Origin: Bremia lactucae
Lineage: Eukaryota; Oomycota; Peronosporomycetes; Peronosporales; Peronosporaceae
Direction of reading: 5' to 3'
Length of the DNA stretch: 47,855 nt
NCBI RefSeq assembly: GCF_004359215.1
Contig: NC_090611.1
Coordinates: 1,024,382-1,072,236, forward strand
In this document: positions 30,801 through 41,292 of the stretch, one piece after another
Layout of the letters: each line of letters opens with the position of its first letter
Position numbering within the stretch: the stretch's first letter is position 1
The notes under the pieces: generated by a model
What the model was told of the DNA's origin: nothing
Seen by the model: the letters and a program-made list of their open reading frames with translations, nothing else
Database searches by the model: none
Program-made: the position numbers and the translations under genes

Positions 30801-33800
30801 GCTGCAAATGCCACATTTCCTGTCTTTAAAACAAAATATAAGCCGATCAAGTACCATATATGACACAAACATTGGCTCGCTAGACGAACAAAAGCCGCAA
30901 GTGCGTCAATTAAGCATGAATACAATGGCAACAAGTACAGTTCTTAACGAAATTTCTCCAGAATGGGATGCTGTCGTGCTTTCGCTTGGAACCAAAGGAT
31001 TAATTAAATGTTTTCTATGCACTCAACCTCGCGAAGCTTCAATTAATGCACTACAAAACTCAGTGAAGACCTTCTGCTGGGTCCAACGTAGTAGTTGGGT
31101 CATTTCATGGGCTGACGAGGCCGCTGATATCACGTGTTCCCAAAGCACATCGTTAAAACGTGGGGACAATATGGATCCACAGACGGCACTTATGAGTTCC
31201 ATCAAAAGCAGCTACTTTCCGCTCTCAATGCACGTCTCGGCCGACTCATCGCTTGTGTTACTCGTGTGGTCGACAAAATTTGTTGTACTGAAGCGAAAAT
31301 GGTTGTGTCCGATGGCAATGGAATGTCCGGACAAAAGTGATTTCGTCGGCAGTTGCCGCATTCCACCGTCGGAATTTGTACGACGAGCGACGAACATGGA
31401 CAATTGTACGGACAGTTTGTCTTGCAGTGCTGATCGTACAGAAGAAAATATATTTTGGGACGATGGTACCTTCTTGGCTGATCAAAGTGTGAGTATGTGG
31501 ACCACATCAGGTCATGTGTTTCAATTTCCGATGAAATCGGCTATTGAGGCCGGCAAATTTTTTATTTTTACAAAAGCGCAAGATCAATTGGTGCCACGCT
31601 CGAATTCAAGAGTTTTGCATGTGATTGATCAAGCCATTTTTATTGAATCAATGAAGCGATGCAAGTGCTGCGATTTAATTACCACTACCACTTGCTCTCG
31701 ACAACACAAATTCAAGATACGACGACACTCTGCTGGATTCCTGTCGCTAAAAATGAATGAGTCAATACAAAATTCAAGACTGGAAATTGTCCACACGTGT
31801 CGTCATGGGACGCTTGGCTTATGGACAATCTCTACAGATTCCTTGTCGTCTTTACGACACGAATTATCGATGTCTAAGTTTCTTGTCAAGACTTGCGTTG
31901 GATCAAATGAACCCGTACGTGTATATTCGTTTCAAGATGGATTTCCGGCGATTTCTAAAAAAGCCAATGAAGATGCAAGTGTTGAGAAAAAAGTGTTATT
32001 CCACTTAATAATAGGAAGAAATGACGCACTCTCCTCATCGATCTATGAAGTAACTCAGCGGGCTCGAGCGCGTCGTGAGCGCCAGCAACGTACCGATGCA
32101 GCAATGACTTCCGTGGAGAATGCAGCAAGAGGTAATTTAACGGCTTCGACGAGGGCGAGTAATGTGAGTGTATTAGCGACTGCATTGACCCCTGTGCGTA
32201 TTAAACGAGAATCTTCGGGCACTGACGTCCAATCCGGATCAGTTCAGACCGAAAAACGCAATCAAGATTGTTTCTTTGAAACGTTGTCGTATCAATTTTT
32301 AATGGATATTCCGATCGTTGTGAAGGGTTTGTCGAATGGAAATGTGTACATAAATTTACTAAGCCATGAATATTCATCAAACTCAACTAAAAAGACAGGA
32401 ACACACTTCGCTTGTCATTCGGGACGAATCACAGCGCTTGCCCATTGTTTCTGGGGAGTCAATTCCACTGCTAGTCAAAAATTAAAGGACAAGACAGACA
32501 ATACAGCGAATGGAACTCAATTCGTTTCGTCGCACTTTTTCAACCTCATTTCCGAACAAAATCGGAGCAAACAGGATTATTCTTTTCAGAACGCATATAA
32601 CCCGTTAAACTCTCGTTTGATGGATACGTCAAATCTTAAGACACCGCTCGATAGTGATGCATTGATGAAGTCTCAGCCTTCAATCAAGCTTTTTGTCTTT
32701 AGCGGTGGCTCGGACGGTGTCTTTCGTGTACTTGAGCTCACGATCTATCGCTCAGCTGATGGACGGATCCAGTACCAAGCAGCAATAATGCAAAGGTTTC
32801 GCAATCACCGTGGAGCGATCGAGCGGATTGAAGTATCCCCGCGAAAGAAAGGATGCAATAAAGAAGTCGGGGGGTTACAGGATCCAGATAGACTAGTTGC
32901 GACGATTGGAATAGATCACAAGGTGGTCATTTATGCTCCTCAGGACTCGATGAATCGGCTTGAATGGGCGTGTTTGCTAGAATTCGCAGAGAATGGAGAT
33001 CGAATTGGCAGATTGGAGTGGCATTTCGAGCGTGGACTGCTGTACATAGAATGCGACGATCTTATGGTCTACGTCTGGAGCCTCGATACAGGTATTTTAG
33101 AACGGATCATCCCAACTGCGCTACTTTTTGATGAAAGTAATGCCTCTGAAGCATTGAAAACGGACACATTGAGCTGTTCTCACGTAGACTGCTCAAGTTT
33201 AATTATTGGTGGCAAAACAGTCCAGGTGATGGAGTTCGCTGTGCTTTCAAGTGCTGATCGATTGAAGCAGAACTGGACGAGTTATTATTCGTCTTTGATG
33301 TCGAAAACTGGCGTGAATTCGATAGATGTCACGAAAGAGACGTTCTCTGAGTATGCTACGGGTTCAATGGAGCTCTTTCTCCTGTCTCTTGTGCTGTCGT
33401 GGGGAATCGATGACACTATTGATCAATCATGTCAATCTATCTTAGGCGTGACACCAATTAATGCGCTGTATTCGTGTGCACTGCAAGAGTTTCGATCCAA
33501 AGCATTGACAATTCCAGTGCCATGGGCCACGACGGATTTGAAAACGTGTGACCCGACCGTAGCGCCAGTCTCACCGGCTTTTGCTCGGAATTGGCAGCAT
33601 TCGACCGCATTATCGGCTAGTATTGCGCTTGGCATTGTCTCGCTTTGTTTGAGCTGTATGGAGTCGAATCACGCTCGTACGGTACAAGGACCGACATTTT
33701 CTGTCAGTAGAGAAGCGTTTCAAGTCTTATGGAGTCAATTGATCACGCTGCATTCGATTGTGCTACCTGAAAGCACACCGTTGTTCCAAGAACCGGCCCT

Positions 33801-35121
33801 TAATGAGCTTGCAGCCTTTGGCTTTAATTCGTGTGACTACACGCGACTAGCAGCTCGGACGTTGTTAAGTGGTGTCATCAATCGACTTTCTACGAAAGAA
33901 ACGAGCTATATATCTGCGAAATATTCCGCAAAACTGCATTATGAACTCCAGCGTCTGGAAACGACCTCGGGTGGCAATTCCCTTCACAATCGCATTGGCG
34001 CAATGCTAAGCTCCCAATCCGTTGGCACTTGTAGCACCTCAGCGAGTGTTTTATCCTTTTCTTTCGTGATTGAACGCCTTGGATCGCTTGTACTTCTCCT
34101 GAGTATGGTTGGTACGTATTTCCCGGGAGGGATTTCACCAACAAGTGCTCGAGAAGTGTGCGATGTGCTGGTGTTTTTGCTGCAAGCGCCCGAGCAGTAC
34201 GTGGCGTCAGTATCCGCCGAGCTCTTGACTAAAGGCTTGATGCTCTTTCGACCGCATCTCGTCGATCTTGCGTCTCTTGTTGTCCAGCTATTACTTAATG
34301 ACATGCGAGAAAAGCAGCGCTGTGATAGTGCATTCAATTCCGACATGTCTCTTAATTCTTTATGTGGAAGCAACGCAGCCATGAGTCTACTAGTCGAAGT
34401 CGGAGCGTATGAAGCTGCGTTTGTACTTAATGTTTTGCACCAAGAGATGCACATTCATGATCGTCCGTTAGGCTTTCATCAGAGCATTCTGCTCTACATG
34501 ATGGAGCTCGTAAGTACACATTACTTGCTTTTGTGTCGCCACTTGCCTGCGTTAATCGACACGATCATGGCATGTCTCGAGCCCACGAAACCTGATCGAC
34601 GGCGTCGGTGTCTTCCATTAAGCACTCGGTGTTTGCATGGCTTAGTCCGACGTTTTCCAATGGTGGATTTTCATCAAGAGACGCAGCGCTTGGCGCTCGG
34701 GACGATGGACGCAGTGATTGTGATCTACGACCTCCGTACGGCGACCAAGTGGCGCGTCTTGGATGGCCACGGCTCGGCTGTTTCAGCCGTGCGCTTCCGC
34801 TTGGATGGACAAGTGCTCGTATCATATGCCGCTCGAGATGGAAGCGTCCGGTGGTGGAATAGTGGCAATGCTGGGCTCTTTGGGGGCATGCTTAAGATGC
34901 ATCAGTCGTGTTTGAAAGAGCACAAATTGGCCGCTCTGGAAGCAAGTGACAATGGCAGGGCCCCGTCGTCCATGGGCGGTGCAAGTGCAGGTCTTAAGCA
35001 GATTATTAAGACATGTCGCTTTCAATTTTTCACACGAAAAAATGGGACCGAGTCAGAGGAACTTAAGCTCGTGCTTCGATTGACGCGAGAAGATGCGAGT
35101 CAAGTGCAATTTTTGCTGTAG
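27863..35121 (+). CDS. WDR7/rabconnectin-3-beta-like WD40 protein (assembly-duplicated interior)
   Basis: WDR7-type proteins partner DMXL (rabconnectin-3 alpha) to regulate V-ATPase assembly and acidification of endomembranes. As printed, ATG 27863 opens a frame that ends at 30220, and a second copy of nearly the same frame runs to 35121. If the repeated block 27881-30207 is an assembly error, the gene is 27863-27880 joined to 30208-35121: one uninterrupted exon of 1643 codons, the size of WDR7. The N-terminal part has WD40-like units (CVFAGTVDGHVLYWRFHD, LISATTDGAVAKWQLPNG). The middle is helical. The C-terminus has LALGTMDAVIVIYDLRTATK, VLDGHGSAVSAVRFRLDGQV and RDGSVRWWNSG followed by FGGML, the WDR7 signature end. 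No membrane segment is visible. Confidence 0.8.
27881..30206 (+). repeat. duplicated block, copy 1 (probable assembly artefact)
   Basis: 2326 bp that recurs at 30208-32533 with a constant offset of 2327 and no difference seen in the parts compared, including every predicted frame on both strands. Confidence 0.85.
30207..30207. other. single ambiguous base N at a sequence join
   Basis: The only N in the window. It sits exactly between the two copies of the duplicated block, as expected for a nominal gap placed by a scaffolder or gap filler. Confidence 0.9.
30208..32533 (+). repeat. duplicated block, copy 2 (continues into the rest of the gene)
   Basis: Second copy of 27881-30206. After 32533 the reading frame continues into unique sequence to 35121, so this copy is the one contiguous with the gene's 3' part. 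Confidence 0.85.
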
Positions 35122-35338
35122 ACTTAAGAATCGAAGACAATACTGCGATGCGAGTGAAAGATGGGGTCAATCCATATTGGAAGAGACGCGAGCTGGAAGA
35201 GACGAATAAAGATTGAAAGCTAATCGATGGAATCACTGCAGTTGGACGAGCAATAATTGTTGTTGGCGATGTTTATTCTTGGATTTTCCGTCTTTAGCTC
35301 CAGTTGCCTTTAAAATCCAGCAAGAGCTTAAGATCCTG

Positions 35339-36103
35339 ATGACTCGTTTTGCATTTGTTTTAACAACTTTTTCGATCCTTTGTGGCCATGTCTTTGCTCA
35401 AGGACGTCAAGGTCCAATACCAATGGGTCCACGGGCACGTAATCGCGAGCAATTTGGCAACGGCGTCGGAATGGGCGGAGGAGGAATGAATGGACTTGGC
35501 GGAGCTGGTGGAGGTGCTGGTGGGATCGGTCAGTTTAACGGAGGAAGTGCTGGTATGAACCAATTCAATACTAATGCTGGCAACGGACTTGGTCAATTCA
35601 ATGGTGGATTTGGAGCTGGAGGAAACGGGGCTGCAATGAATCAATTCGGTTCGACTCTTAATGGGCAAATGGGTGGCGGTGCTTTGGGTGCCGGTGCCGT
35701 GGGACAAGGGATTGGCACCAATGGTGCTCGCAATAATGGTTTTGGCAACAATAATGGTCCTGCCACACCTGCTCCAACGATGCCAAATGGTGAACCCGGT
35801 CCTGGTAATGATAACGGAGCGATGCAAGGTGGAGCTGGTGCTGGGCCTCGTGGCGCTGGCGGGTTTGCTGGAGCGAACGGCTTTGGACGAGGTGCAGGCG
35901 GCGGCATTGGAGCTGGTGGACAGCTAGGTGGTGGAATGGGCGGTATGAATGGACGTTTTGGCGGCAATAATGGTGTTGGTGGTCTTGGAGGCTTTGGCGG
36001 TGGTTTTGGAGGTGGTGCGGGTGGTATGAATGGTGGGGCTTTTGGAGCCGGCGGACTTGGAGGTATTGGCGCCCAAGGTCAAGGTGGCGGCCTCAATAAC
36101 TAA
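35339..36103 (+). CDS. glycine-rich secreted protein, intact copy
   Basis: 254 residues. The ATG at 35339 is chosen because it gives a signal peptide (MTRFAFVLTTFSILCGHVFA, cleavage before QGRQ); the longer upstream frame begins with TTG. The mature part is Gly/Asn/Met/Phe-rich low-complexity sequence (GGMNG, FGAGG, NQFN units) with a short Pro stretch (PATPAPTMPNGEPGPGN). Similar glycine-rich proteins are often extracellular matrix or wall components; this is an inference. Paralogue of 26703-27469 in inverted orientation; the pair brackets the WDR7-like gene. Confidence 0.75.
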   Translation: MTRFAFVLTTFSILCGHVFAQGRQGPIPMGPRARNREQFGNGVGMGGGGMNGLGGAGGGAGGIGQFNGGSAGMNQFNTNAGNGLGQFNGGFGAGGNGAAMNQFGSTLNGQMGGGALGAGAVGQGIGTNGARNNGFGNNNGPATPAPTMPNGEPGPGNDNGAMQGGAGAGPRGAGGFAGANGFGRGAGGGIGAGGQLGGGMGGMNGRFGGNNGVGGLGGFGGGFGGGAGGMNGGAFGAGGLGGIGAQGQGGGLNN

Positions 36104-36263
36104 GCTTAAGTTGTCGAAAGAATCGTCGCTGTCGTGATCTGCATTTATCTGTCGTAGCAATATTATATTGTATTGTAATAATAAGCTTGCGCTTTTTTTC
36201 TGTACAATTGGGTTTTTGATGCCCTTCTGCCTATATTTGTTATGAGACCTATTTCGGTATACA
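36104..36263. other. intergenic spacer
   Basis: 160 bp between the glycine-rich gene and the F-box gene. AT-rich with a T run at 36193-36200. Nothing specific seen. Confidence 0.35.
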
Positions 36264-37160
36264 ATGGTATCAAACCGCGAGGACGCCTTTAACGTCAGGG
36301 ATTCGACGCACCGGGACGCGGATCGAGACGTCATTAAGCGTAGAATAATAAATGAAGAGCTTCTAGACAACGTCGATCATCATGATGATACAGATCTCTA
36401 CCCTCCACCCACAATCGACGACTTAAACACTTTTGAACAAAGTGACGAAGAAGATGATCCGAATGAAAATCACCCACTCTTAAATTTCGCCGATATGCTG
36501 CTGATTGAAATTCTGCAATGGCTTGACGAAGACACAATTGCCGCTTGCATGTGCACGTGCCATCAGCTTCTTTTAGTCGCACGTTCCGAAGTACTCTTTG
36601 AGGCCTTGTGTCGCCGCATTTTCCCCATTCAAAACCCAAATGCTGCGATTGCTTTTGCACGCAATACTTTTCGACTTCGACGGTTCTCTACGTGGTTTGA
36701 GATGTTCCACTCGCGACCACGTGTGCGGTACAATGGCTTCTATTGGCTCAAGGTCGTGTATTATAAAAAGCCAGAGCTGAGCATGTGGAGCGACATTGTC
36801 CCGGGAACGATTCTAAAATGCATTTATTATCGTTATTTTTCGTTTCGGCGGGATGGAACCGTTCTTTATGGCATGTTGTTGAAAACACCGTTCGAGGTGG
36901 AAGCGTACCTTGGAGAGCAACGCAAAGGCGTTTATTGCGGCCGCTTCCACGTTCATCAGGACGAAGTTGTCGTGACCGTGCCAACCCATTGTAACAATGT
37001 CAATTTTCGACTTCAAATTACGCAGAGAAAGAGGGGTCGGAACGTAAAATTGATTTTGAAGGAACATTTTGCCTCCTCGGAGCCCGATGGGACGGGATGG
37101 ATTACGTATTATGATACCGCGGAGGAAGAATTTTATTATTATCGCTCGTGTTGTCTTTAA
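36264..37160 (+). CDS. F-box protein, FBXO9/Hrt3-like, 298 residues
   Basis: Substrate-receptor subunit of an SCF ubiquitin ligase. ATG at 36264. After an acidic N-terminus (DEEDDPNENH) the F-box spans about residues 72-118 (LLNFADMLLIEILQWLDEDT, AACMCTCHQLLLVARSEVLF). The C-terminal half has RPRVRYNGFYWLKVVYYKKP and YYRYFSFRRDGTVLYGMLL, matching the conserved RPRVRFDGxYxxK ... YYRYxxFxxDG pattern of the FBXO9 family. The TPR/MIT-like N-terminus of animal FBXO9 is missing. Single exon. Confidence 0.85.
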   Translation: MVSNREDAFNVRDSTHRDADRDVIKRRIINEELLDNVDHHDDTDLYPPPTIDDLNTFEQSDEEDDPNENHPLLNFADMLLIEILQWLDEDTIAACMCTCHQLLLVARSEVLFEALCRRIFPIQNPNAAIAFARNTFRLRRFSTWFEMFHSRPRVRYNGFYWLKVVYYKKPELSMWSDIVPGTILKCIYYRYFSFRRDGTVLYGMLLKTPFEVEAYLGEQRKGVYCGRFHVHQDEVVVTVPTHCNNVNFRLQITQRKRGRNVKLILKEHFASSEPDGTGWITYYDTAEEEFYYYRSCCL

Positions 37161-37209
37161 CGTTCTTACGCAAGAGAGGATTAATATTATGGATACATAG
37201 AATAGAAAG

Positions 37210-37602
37210 CTACTTGTGCAATACATGAAATGGTTTCAACTTACTTTGCAATAAATTATAATCGACTCGAACTAATTGTTTTTCTTGGCATCGTTCCGCA
37301 AGAATGGTATGAAAGACTGCACATAAGCGTATTTGTTGCCATTGACAACGCTTCATAAGCACATCGTCTTTAAAAAAAATATTTTGGCCATTCAAAGCCA
37401 GCAAATACTTGTGTCGGGCTCTGCTTCGCCTACCACTATGAAAATTCACAAGAAGACAGTAAAGCAAACGTAGTGGTTCTAGAAATAGGTAATTGTTCCC
37501 GCATATATTGTCTAGGAAGAACCTTTTCAAAGCGACAATAGTGGGAACAAGTTTAAAACTCAATTCTAGACACATGAATTTTCCTCTCGTCAGGAAAAGC
37601 AT
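37210..37602 (-). CDS. hypothetical ORF, 130 residues
   Basis: Open from an ATG at 37602. Basic protein with a hydrophobic stretch (LEPLRLLYCLLVNFH) and no motif I recognise. It lies between the F-box gene and the first GT31 gene, in a region otherwise without genes. It may be chance. Confidence 0.2.
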   Translation of the reverse strand: MLFLTRGKFMCLELSFKLVPTIVALKRFFLDNICGNNYLFLEPLRLLYCLLVNFHSGRRSRARHKYLLALNGQNIFFKDDVLMKRCQWQQIRLCAVFHTILAERCQEKQLVRVDYNLLQSKLKPFHVLHK

Positions 37603-37696
37603 ATAAAATGAATGGGGCTGCGTCGATAAATTAAAACGCGGTACGTCGTATAGAAATGGATACCTCGCTTTTTATAATTTGAATCTTAGCCTTGTA

Positions 37697-38830
37697 TCAA
37701 TGCACCATGATCTTGTCTCCAATTGCAAGTCCGTACTTGTCGTTAAAAGCGCTCACATTCGTCACCTCATCTCCTTCTCGACACCAATACAATGTTCTTT
37801 CAATATGGTACATCAAATGTGGCTGAATGTAATGAAACGCGACAGTGTCTGGCGCTACGCTCTCTTCTTTTGGCCTTACACCACCAATATGTTGATGATA
37901 CTGCACGTACCAGTAATTCGGTCGATTTGGATTAACCATAAATACACCTTTCGGGGAATCCGCATGCCATCGTTCACGGCCTTGATGATCTCGTGTATCC
38001 CACGGAAAGACATTGTGCCACATCATGCAAAATGATATCGATACATCATCAGGAACCATTTCACTATATTTGTCCGACATACAGGTCCCATCGGGCAGAA
38101 TGCTGACAATCTTATCAAGATAAAGTCGATTCATGACGTACCCCGGTCCTCCCGAATTAAAGACCCATCGATTCCACTTATCTCGCCACCTCTTTTCGAT
38201 CGTGTCATCGACTATATAGTAACTCACTAATTCTTGAGTCAAGTTAAATCGATGGCCCATTTGCATGGCTTCGCGTGGAGCAGTCTGGTAAATCTCTGGA
38301 CGTCTTAAGTACTGACGCAGGTTTTCGACAATCACGTAAGCATCGTCATCAGCTTTATAAAACCAATCAAATTCGTGTCGATAGTGTGCGTAAACGTATC
38401 GTAGTGTCGCCTTGTGCTTCTGCCACAAATGGTGGTGGTCGGCAATGACGTCCATCTTGACAACAGGATATTGTTTTGCGCGTGAGGTCCCTGCTGCCAC
38501 AACAATTGTGTCAGTAACATTGCTGAAAAACATGAGTTTATCACAGCGCTGGCCCCATGTTTCAGCAACCGCCTGTGCGCGGGTTTGATGATGGACTGAG
38601 ATTGTATTGACAATGCAGAAAATCTTCGAATGGTTTGGGCGTAGGGCGGAAGACGGTTGGGGTGTCACGTGAATTAAGTTTAAGGCAATACGAGATCGAT
38701 CGACGTCCAGAGCACAGAGTTCAGCTTTTGAGAGGATAGTGGCTGGAGACGACAAGGTTTCCAAGTTTGAAATGACGACCACGACGAGCGTTGAGAGGTG
38801 AAAATAGATCACAAGAGCACGGAGGGACAT
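37697..38830 (-). CDS. GT31 core-1-type beta-1,3-galactosyltransferase, copy 1
   Basis: Predicted Golgi type II membrane enzyme resembling C1GALT1 (adds galactose beta-1,3 to O-linked GalNAc; the acceptor in oomycetes is unknown). The ATG at 38830 (MSLRALVIYFHLSTLVVVV) matches copy 3; an in-frame ATG 13 codons upstream at 38869 is also possible. Motifs are TRAQAVAETWGQRCDKLMFF, the metal-binding DDD in DWFYKADDDAYVIVENLR, FNSGGPGYVMNRLYLDKI, PDDVSISFCM and TRDHQGRERWH. Very similar to copy 3 (41293-42441) in inverted orientation, including about 100 bp after the stop. Confidence 0.85.
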   Translation of the reverse strand: MSLRALVIYFHLSTLVVVVISNLETLSSPATILSKAELCALDVDRSRIALNLIHVTPQPSSALRPNHSKIFCIVNTISVHHQTRAQAVAETWGQRCDKLMFFSNVTDTIVVAAGTSRAKQYPVVKMDVIADHHHLWQKHKATLRYVYAHYRHEFDWFYKADDDAYVIVENLRQYLRRPEIYQTAPREAMQMGHRFNLTQELVSYYIVDDTIEKRWRDKWNRWVFNSGGPGYVMNRLYLDKIVSILPDGTCMSDKYSEMVPDDVSISFCMMWHNVFPWDTRDHQGRERWHADSPKGVFMVNPNRPNYWYVQYHQHIGGVRPKEESVAPDTVAFHYIQPHLMYHIERTLYWCREGDEVTNVSAFNDKYGLAIGDKIMVH

Positions 38831-39042
38831 CTTAATCGGAAAAGCCGCTTCTATTGCACACGTGCCCAATCCTAAAAGAGTCGCCGTATTTGGGCAAATA
38901 TGCGGCCAAAAAGAATGTTAGTTATTATTCGCGCAATAATTGCGTCGTGTCCATGCGCTTGCTATTATCATAAAGACATCCAAACCGTACAACTTATTGT
39001 TGGCCAAGAAAATGTAGCAATATAAAGGAAACTGCACCTTTT
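38831..39042. other. upstream region of GT31 copy 1
   Basis: About 210 bp; likely promoter. No specific element recognised. Confidence 0.3.
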
Positions 39043-39962
39043 GGTATAGCCACACACCCTCCCGTCTGCTTTTTTTAATTAAATAAAACTAAAGATTAAA
39101 AATAAACAGTTTCATCTATATCGCAAAATTGACAATTATTCCTTTAGTCTTTTGGACTCGATAATGGGAACACACCCATAATTATCTACCTCGGTATTTA
39201 TGAGCGTAGCGTAATGGTAGCAACTTGTTGATAAATAGAGCATGTATCGCGTAACCTATATGCACGCCTTCCCAGCTTCAGTAGCTCGAAAGGTCTGCAA
39301 AAGACTTTGCATGTATGCGTACTTTCATGTTAAATAGCAACTGCTTTTTCAACAAAGAAATTACGAACGAAAGCCGACAAAAACTGAAACATAAGGAAAT
39401 TGTGGCTCATGTTGGGTACAAAAAAAGCACTAAGATACGCCTATTTGAAAGGTTTGCATGCACTTCCACAAAAGTTGGTAGAAGTTAAGTATAATAAATT
39501 CATCCTTAGCTTGACCTCTAAAGACTCAGTAACATGCCCTTATCACTTATTCCAGCTCAACTTCTCCCTCGCTGCTCGGTTTGCTGCGCTTTCTTTTCGC
39601 TCTTTTTATGACTTGCAAATCAATTGCAGGCGCTCTTGGCTTTTTCTCACCTCATCCAAAATTCAACAGATACCCTTTTAGAATCGTCTTTAGATCGCCC
39701 TTTTGGCCTTTAAAACATCAGACCCTAAATTAAATCAGGGAATCGCTACAGCCGTACACCCTAATTGTCTACATAAGAGTAGTGTAATGGGTGTGGCTGC
39801 CCCTGGGCACATCAGAAACCGTGTTCTCGTATGGCGATGTTACATGTACGGTTTTTAACACAGTGGAATGACCCATACAATTAAAATATTTTATATGACT
39901 TTTTTATTCAATTAAGACGGGGAGGGGGTGTGGCTCTACTAAAAAGGGTGTGTGGCTATACC
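39043..39962. mobile_element. candidate non-autonomous element with 18-bp terminal inverted repeats
   Basis: GGTATAGCCACACACCCT at 39043-39060 is the exact reverse complement of 39945-39962. A second, diverged copy of the same terminal motif lies just inside the right end (about 39915-39940, GGGGAGGGGGTGTGGCTC). The 920 bp between hold no credible coding frame. No target duplication is clear (cacctttt left, ggctccct right). It could be a MITE-like DNA transposon remnant or two inverted copies of a promoter repeat. Confidence 0.45.
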
Positions 39963-40046
39963 GGCTCCCTATATATTTTGTGAACTCTACGCAATATCAT
40001 ATCCTTCCGGCGCATTGAACTACTTGGCTCCGACAACTCATAATTT

Positions 40047-41138
40047 CTACACGACCATGACTTTATCTCCTATGGCAAGTCCATTATGCTCATTGAACGC
40101 GGCAATGTCGTTATACTTTGATCGACAGAAATACAGACTGCGCTCCAAGTGGTACATTAATACTGGCTTCACGTAATGAAACGCCACGCTGTCTGGGGCC
40201 GCACATTCGTTACTCGACCGCAAGCCTCCAAGGCCAATGTGATACCGTTCGTACCAATCATTTCTATTCCGCCACGTCCTAGAAATCAGCCTTGGATTCA
40301 ATGCATGCCACCGATCCCGGCCATGATGATCTCTTGTATCCCACGGGTAGACATCGTTCCATATCATACAAAACGCCACTGCCGCATCTTCTGGCATTGT
40401 GCTACTAGCAGTGTCTGATAAACATGTTGTCTCGGGCAAAGACTTGACAAATGTATCGAGATACAAGCGATTCATCACATAGCCCGATCCGCCAGAATTG
40501 TAAATCATGCGGTCCCAATGAATATGCCACTCTGCGCGTAAAGTGCTGTTTTTAATGTAATAGTCGAGGACCTGCGTGGGCATACTAAAGCGATGGCCAA
40601 TTTGCATCGGCGCTCGATTCACGCGTTGTAGAATTTCAGGTCGTTTCAAATAACTTCGCAAATTCTCGACAATCACGTACGTGTCGTCATCACATTTGTA
40701 GAACCAATCAAACTCGTGGCGAAAGTGGTCGTACAAGTATTTTAGAGCCGCTCGTGTTCGTAACCACAGATGCTTATGATCCGCAATAATATCAAAGTGT
40801 ACAATGTCAAAGTGGCGTTCACGTGAGGTATTGGCACCGACAATAATTGTATCACTCATATTGCTGAAAAAAAGCAACTTATCACACCGTTGACCCCATG
40901 TCTCGGCCACAGCTTGAACTCGTGTGTGATGCTGAGACGAGTACGTCACGGCGAAACACAAGACTCGAGGGTATTGATTCGCCGGTTCCTCGGAAACTTG
41001 AAGCATGTTTATCACTGGGCGTGACTTGTCAACATCTACCTCACAGAGAGCCGCTTTCGAAAGTAAGGCCTCGGCTGAAAGGACTGTCGCCAAAGTACAC
41101 CCTGCAATCACGAGGGTAAACAAGACTGCGAGCGCCAT
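40047..41138 (-). CDS. GT31 core-1-type galactosyltransferase, copy 2 (divergent)
   Basis: 363 residues from the ATG at 41138. N-terminal signal anchor (LAVLFTLVIAGCTLATVL). Motifs are TRVQAVAETWGQRCDKLLFF, the DDD at residues 150-152 (DWFYKCDDDTYVIVENLR), YNSGGSGYVMNRLYLD, PEDAAVAFCM, TRDHHGRDRWH, and the end NGLAIGDKVMV shared with the other copies. It is clearly more diverged from copies 1 and 3 than those are from each other. It is transcribed divergently from copy 3. Confidence 0.85.
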   Translation of the reverse strand: MALAVLFTLVIAGCTLATVLSAEALLSKAALCEVDVDKSRPVINMLQVSEEPANQYPRVLCFAVTYSSQHHTRVQAVAETWGQRCDKLLFFSNMSDTIIVGANTSRERHFDIVHFDIIADHKHLWLRTRAALKYLYDHFRHEFDWFYKCDDDTYVIVENLRSYLKRPEILQRVNRAPMQIGHRFSMPTQVLDYYIKNSTLRAEWHIHWDRMIYNSGGSGYVMNRLYLDTFVKSLPETTCLSDTASSTMPEDAAVAFCMIWNDVYPWDTRDHHGRDRWHALNPRLISRTWRNRNDWYERYHIGLGGLRSSNECAAPDSVAFHYVKPVLMYHLERSLYFCRSKYNDIAAFNEHNGLAIGDKVMVV

Positions 41139-41292
41139 GGTAGAAACACGGGCCGTGTTGCCCTTTAATTTTTCGTTAAATCGGCCTTCCCTATCGTCTC
41201 GATCTGTGACGTGTGTTTGCGTGTCAGATCAAGTATACGTATACTTTTTTTCGCATTTCACATGTAACAATATTACTGGCTTTCGTCACAAG
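41139..41292. promoter_or_regulatory. bidirectional promoter region between GT31 copies 2 and 3
   Basis: Only 154 bp separate the two divergent start codons, so regulatory sequence is probably shared. It contains GTATACGTATAC (41230-41241), a small palindrome, about 50 bp before the ATG of copy 3. Confidence 0.4.

Noticed and set aside
35213..35338. N-terminal extension of the intact glycine-rich protein
   Set aside because: The upstream frame begins with TTG and would bury the signal peptide that starts at 35339.
39200..39275. tRNA-like or SINE-like sequence (GTAATGGTAGCAAC resembles a D-arm/A box), with a weak similar stretch near 39775
   Set aside because: No cloverleaf, T-arm or B box could be found by eye; too weak to call.
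41005..41292. Long N-terminal extension of GT31 copy 3 (478 residues)
   Set aside because: It would overlap the start of copy 2 on the opposite strand, and the signal anchor only follows the ATG at 41293.
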